NCBI GenBank assembly: GCA_050693155.1
Contig: JBOGWA010000121.1
Location: 1 to 8,713, forward strand
DNA from: JBOGWA01 sp050693155
Lineage (GTDB): Bacteria > Actinomycetota > UBA4738 > CALAEC01
Direction: 5' to 3'
DNA length: 8,713 nucleotides
The notes under the pieces were generated by a model. That model was not told the origin of the DNA. It saw only the letters and a list, made by a program, of their open reading frames with translations, and ran no database searches. Below, in pieces: positions 6,356 through 8,713 of this stretch; position 1 is the first letter of the stretch, and each line of letters begins with the position of its first letter. Both the position numbers and the translations under genes were made by a program.

Positions 6356-6769
6356 ATGGCGCGGTACCTGATCGTGGCGAACCAGACGCTCGGGGGCGAA
6401 CACTTGACCGAGAAGGTCCGGGAGGTCATGGCCCCCGGTGCTTCCTTCTATGTCTTGGTTCCCGCCACACCGCCACAGGGTCACGCGGTCTTCACCGAAG
6501 GCGAGGCCAGGGCGATCGCCGCGGAACGACTGGAGGCAGCGCTCATCCGCCTGCGTGACCTCGGAGCGGAGGTCGACGGCGAAGTGGGAGGCGAGGAACC
6601 CACGGCGGCAGTGCGCGACGTCATGCGCGATCAAGAGTTCGACGAGATCATCATCTCGACGCTACCGGCCGGCGTCTCACGCTGGCTGAAGCTCGATCTG
6701 GTGAGCAACGTGAAGCGCGCCTTCGACCTCCCCGTGACGCACATCGAGGGCGAGGGGGAGTTAACCTAG
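6356..6769 (+). CDS. USP-like (universal stress protein fold) conserved hypothetical protein
   Basis: This is a 137-residue cytoplasmic protein with ATG at 6356; two ATGs at 6339 and 6342 are out of frame. The layout fits a Rossmann-like USP fold: a first strand RYLIVANQTLGGEHL, a second strand FYVLVPATPP, a long helix (EGEARAIAAERLEAALIRLR), GAEVDGEVG, a helix, then FDEIIISTLPAGVSRWLKLD and a final strand LPVTHIE. The glycine-rich ATP motif of nucleotide-binding USPs (G-x2-G-x9-G-S/T) is missing; STLPAGVSRWLK stands in its place, so ATP binding is doubtful. Similar proteins occur as stand-alone genes in Actinomycetota with no assigned role. It is divergent from the ATPase gene and 28 bases upstream of the protease start, but the protease has its own strong ribosome binding site and different base usage. 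Confidence 0.75.
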   Translation: MARYLIVANQTLGGEHLTEKVREVMAPGASFYVLVPATPPQGHAVFTEGEARAIAAERLEAALIRLRDLGAEVDGEVGGEEPTAAVRDVMRDQEFDEIIISTLPAGVSRWLKLDLVSNVKRAFDLPVTHIEGEGELT

Positions 6770-6781
6770 ACGTCGAGACCC

Positions 6782-6789
6782 AAAGGAGG
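6782..6789 (+). promoter_or_regulatory. Strong ribosome binding site of the metzincin-like protease gene
   Basis: AAAGGAGG lies eight bases before the GTG at 6798. It supports that GTG as the real start, even though the frame it opens is interrupted at 7011. Confidence 0.8.
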
Positions 6790-6797
6790 TTCCCGCG

Positions 6798-7869
6798 GTG
6801 CCCGCGAGCACTCGCCTCAGGCTAGTTGCCATTTCGGCCTTGATGTCGCTGGCATTGACCCTTTTCACGAGTCTCAGCCAATCGTCAGCTCAGGAAAACC
6901 CAAACCCGGGGCCCAGCCCGACACCGAGTGAGACTCCCGCACCTGAAAAGAGTCCAACTCCATCCCCAAGCTCTTCTCCATCACCTTCTCCTAGCCCAGA
7001 TCCATCCTTGTGAGCCGAGCCCCCAACCCACTCAAGGCTCCACACCCGCTCCATCACCAAACCCTGCTCCTTCTCCAAGCCTCACCCCGACGCCCACATT
7101 CAGCCCCTCGCCATCGCCATCGCCGAACCAACCGCCAGCCGTCCGCGACGGTTGGCTCCCCAAAGTGATGAGCGTCAGCCCGACCAGCCACCCTTCCGGT
7201 TACCACTGGACAATGCCTGCCACGGGGCAGCGCGAAATCATCGTCATCAACAATACGAACATGGATTGGCGCAGCAGGATTGCAAATCGCGCCGCACTGT
7301 GGAGTCAGGCACAAGACCTCAACCTCACCGTGACCGACGGATCGCAGGACCCGACGCTAAGACAAGATTGTCCTTTTCCAGCCGCATACCGCCAGATCCG
7401 CGTTTGCAGCTACCCGTACAACGCGCCATGGGCTGGGCTGGCGCGGGTGAAGCTCGAAAGCAACAGTGCAGTTCACATCCAGAGCGGGTGGGTAAAACTC
7501 GATAACGAGGACCTAAGCTTTGGAGCGGGTCTCCAACGACACGTGATTTGTCAGGAAGTCGGTCATGACCTGGGTCTAGCGCACTGGAGACAGCCAGGAA
7601 ACCTGAGTTGTATGAACGACAGGCCTGAAGGCCAGGACTACGAGGAACCCGTTCAGCACGACCTGAACCAGATTGACAATCAGACGCACTATCACGGGGG
7701 GTTCCTCGGAAATATGGACTTTGGGGATCCTCTTAACGGGGACGCCTTCATCTGCAACTCGGCAACCTGCATCGATTCGGCCGTGACCCACAGGATGCTT
7801 CCTAATGGTCAGACGATCGTGACGTTCAAACTAAGAATCGCCCACGGCCATCGCGGGTACTACCGGTAG
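6798..7869 (+). CDS. Secreted metzincin-like metalloprotease, interrupted by a one-base frameshift
   Basis: The gene starts at a GTG after a strong ribosome binding site and encodes a signal peptide (MPASTRLRLVAISALMSLAL ... SSAQ) and a Pro/Ser-rich linker. The first frame stops at the TGA at 7011. The linker and the rest continue in the next frame (about 7012-7869). Removing one base near 7011 gives one protein of about 356 residues. The body carries QEVGHDLGLAH (7552-7584), the metzincin pattern HExxHxxGxxH with Gln for the first His, followed by Met in SCMND (7612-7614), a likely Met-turn. Cys codons in the body suggest disulfides and export. I believe Gln at this place also occurs in related actinobacterial proteins, so it may be a family trait. 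The frameshift may be a mutation, a sequencing error or, less likely, programmed. The GTG at 6928 that opens the second frame is not a likely real start. Confidence 0.7.
6894..7140 (+). repeat. Low-complexity Pro/Ser/Thr-rich linker
   Basis: This is a tandem PSPSP/PTPS-type linker between the signal peptide and the protease body. At the DNA level it is a run of CCA, CCN and TCN codons, rich in C and prone to slippage. The frameshift lies inside it. Such linkers are common in secreted proteins and separate a domain from the cell surface. Confidence 0.8.
7002..7014 (+). other. Frameshift site in the protease gene
   Basis: The first frame reads P-S-L-stop across this segment and the +1 frame reads on as E-P-S-P-Q. 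Skipping one base at TTG-TGA gives a continuous Pro/Ser-rich linker (PDPSLEPSPQPTQ). The site does not match the known CUU-UGA signal of the release factor 2 gene. Confidence 0.65.
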
Positions 7870-7952
7870 ACCATGCGGCGAAGATTCATAGTCGGATAAT
7901 CAAGCCGAAAACTCCATATGGGGCAGCTTGAAATTGTGGCCCACGTACACTG

Positions 7953-8564
7953 ATGGCTAGCCGGAAAGGAGAGTTACTTTCAGCCCGGGTGCAACTGCGA
8001 ATGCTGGCTTACGCACGGGTCATCGGGACCCTTGGACTATTGGTATGGCTTTCCCTGGACTCCGGCAACCTGGCCTGGGCCGACGATCACCGGCCTCCTC
8101 GTCCGACACATCTCGTGACGGCCGACACCGAACAAACCGGCGACCTGCAATCTGCCACCTGGATTCGGCCGGGCGGAGGTTCTTGCTTCGTGACCAACCG
8201 GGTCGACGTGCCGTCGCTCCCGAAGCCGATTTCCTACTCCGACGGGGACGTGGCGCTCATCAGGTTTCCCAAGCATCGACCGCCTACGTACCTTGCCATC
8301 GAGGCGTGGCGACGTATTGACAACAGAGCTGTACCAAAAGGGACGCCCGAATCATTGCCCTTTGTCCTTATGCCGGAGGTCGTCCAGGGGCGCATCGAGG
8401 CTTGGAACGCGCTCTTCGTTGCGACCCGGGGTTGGGCCCGCTACTACATTCAGGCCTCCGTCGCCTGGCCGGACGAGGAGGGGTGCTCACAACAACCAGA
8501 TCTTGGGACTCAGCATGTTGACTGGAGATTCCATCTGAAGACGACCCGAAGTTCGGATCGGTAG
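7953..8564 (+). CDS. Secreted protein of unknown function
   Basis: This is a protein of up to 203 residues that I do not recognise. It has an N-terminal hydrophobic segment (YARVIGTLGLLVWLSL) followed by NLAWADDH, which looks like a signal peptidase site after AWA. The mature part has two Cys (78 and 178), which could form a disulfide. It is rich in aromatic and Pro residues (TWIRPGGGSCF, FPKHRPPTYLAIEAW, GWARYYIQASVAW), suggesting a beta-rich exported domain. No catalytic motif is seen. The start is uncertain: the ATG at 7953 has no ribosome binding site, and in-frame starts at 7989 (GTG) and 8001 (ATG) would still keep the signal segment. It lies 83 bases after the protease gene and may belong with it. 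Its stop is 17 bases from the convergent end of dapB. Confidence 0.65.
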   Translation: MASRKGELLSARVQLRMLAYARVIGTLGLLVWLSLDSGNLAWADDHRPPRPTHLVTADTEQTGDLQSATWIRPGGGSCFVTNRVDVPSLPKPISYSDGDVALIRFPKHRPPTYLAIEAWRRIDNRAVPKGTPESLPFVLMPEVVQGRIEAWNALFVATRGWARYYIQASVAWPDEEGCSQQPDLGTQHVDWRFHLKTTRSSDR

Positions 8565-8581
8565 CGCTAAGCCTTCTCTGT

Positions 8582-8713
8582 CTAGGAGTCGAGGCCGAGG
8601 AGGGGCTCGAGGCCGACGGTAAGACCCGGGCGCTTCACGACTTCGCGGATCGCGAGCAGCACACCCGGGACGAACGATGCGCGGTCCATTGTGTCGTGGC
8701 GGATCGTGAGCAT
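8582..8713 (-). CDS. dapB: 4-hydroxy-tetrahydrodipicolinate reductase, C-terminal end (partial)
   Basis: The minus strand is open from the window edge to a TAG at 8582 and encodes the last 43 residues of a larger protein. The sequence LTIRHDTMDRASFVPGVLLA followed by IREVVKRPGLTVGLEPLLGL is the characteristic DapB C-terminus, with the T-x-R-H-D and F-x-x-G elements of the tetramerisation/substrate domain. DapB reduces 4-hydroxy-tetrahydrodipicolinate with NAD(P)H in the diaminopimelate/lysine pathway, in the cytoplasm. The N-terminal Rossmann domain is outside the window. The ATG at 8713 is internal. Confidence 0.88.
   Translation of the reverse strand: MLTIRHDTMDRASFVPGVLLAIREVVKRPGLTVGLEPLLGLDS

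Noticed and set aside
7005..7015. Programmed +1 frameshift
   Set aside because: The TTG-TGA context does not match the known release factor 2 type signal and no stimulatory element is evident. A simple indel or sequencing error is likelier, though not excluded by sequence alone.
7870..7952. Promoter for the unknown secreted protein
   Set aside because: GATAAT (7895-7900) and TTGAAA (7928-7933) are present, but in the wrong order and spacing for one promoter. Neither has a convincing partner.
8562..8569. TAGCGCTA palindrome between the convergent gene ends as a terminator
   Set aside because: Four base pairs with no loop and no T-run cannot form a terminator hairpin.

Overview
The window is high-GC, gene-dense bacterial DNA, most likely from the phylum Actinomycetota. 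That placement is an inference from three things: the codon usage, a large AAA-type regulator whose C-terminal module I associate with that phylum, and the small EthD, DUF4242, USP-like and RTX-like proteins. There is no rRNA, tRNA, CRISPR array, transposase or phage gene.

Left part, plus strand (1-2028). The window opens inside an exported protein with the end of a P (proprotein convertase) domain followed by ten RTX-like calcium-binding nonapeptides. A smaller exported protein with the same ten-repeat layout follows 7 bases later, so the two look like tandem relatives. Next come an EthD-family protein and a histidine phosphatase whose GTG start shares one base with the EthD stop codon.

Central part, minus strand (6261 down to 1952). 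Three genes lie in the same direction: a 1131-residue ATPase/TPR-like signalling protein, a lipoprotein with a complete amicyanin-type copper site, and a small DUF4242 protein. DUF4242 relatives have been described as nickel-binding. The DUF4242 gene runs 77 bases into the convergent histidine phosphatase gene. The 86-base leader of the copper protein holds several overlapping inverted repeats, one of which could pair with its ribosome binding site. This is the most interesting regulatory structure here.

Right part, plus strand (6356-8564). A USP-like protein is divergent from the ATPase. It is followed by a secreted metzincin-like protease, split by a one-base frameshift in its Pro/Ser-rich linker and carrying Gln in place of the first zinc-ligand His, and then by an unrecognised secreted protein. 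Sampled stretches of the protease gene are visibly lower in GC than the ATPase gene, so this pair may be an accessory insertion. The window ends in the C-terminus of dapB (lysine/diaminopimelate synthesis) on the minus strand.

I do not see a demonstrably new system. The best leads are the copper lipoprotein leader, the ATPase-cupredoxin-DUF4242 set, and the Gln-variant protease.
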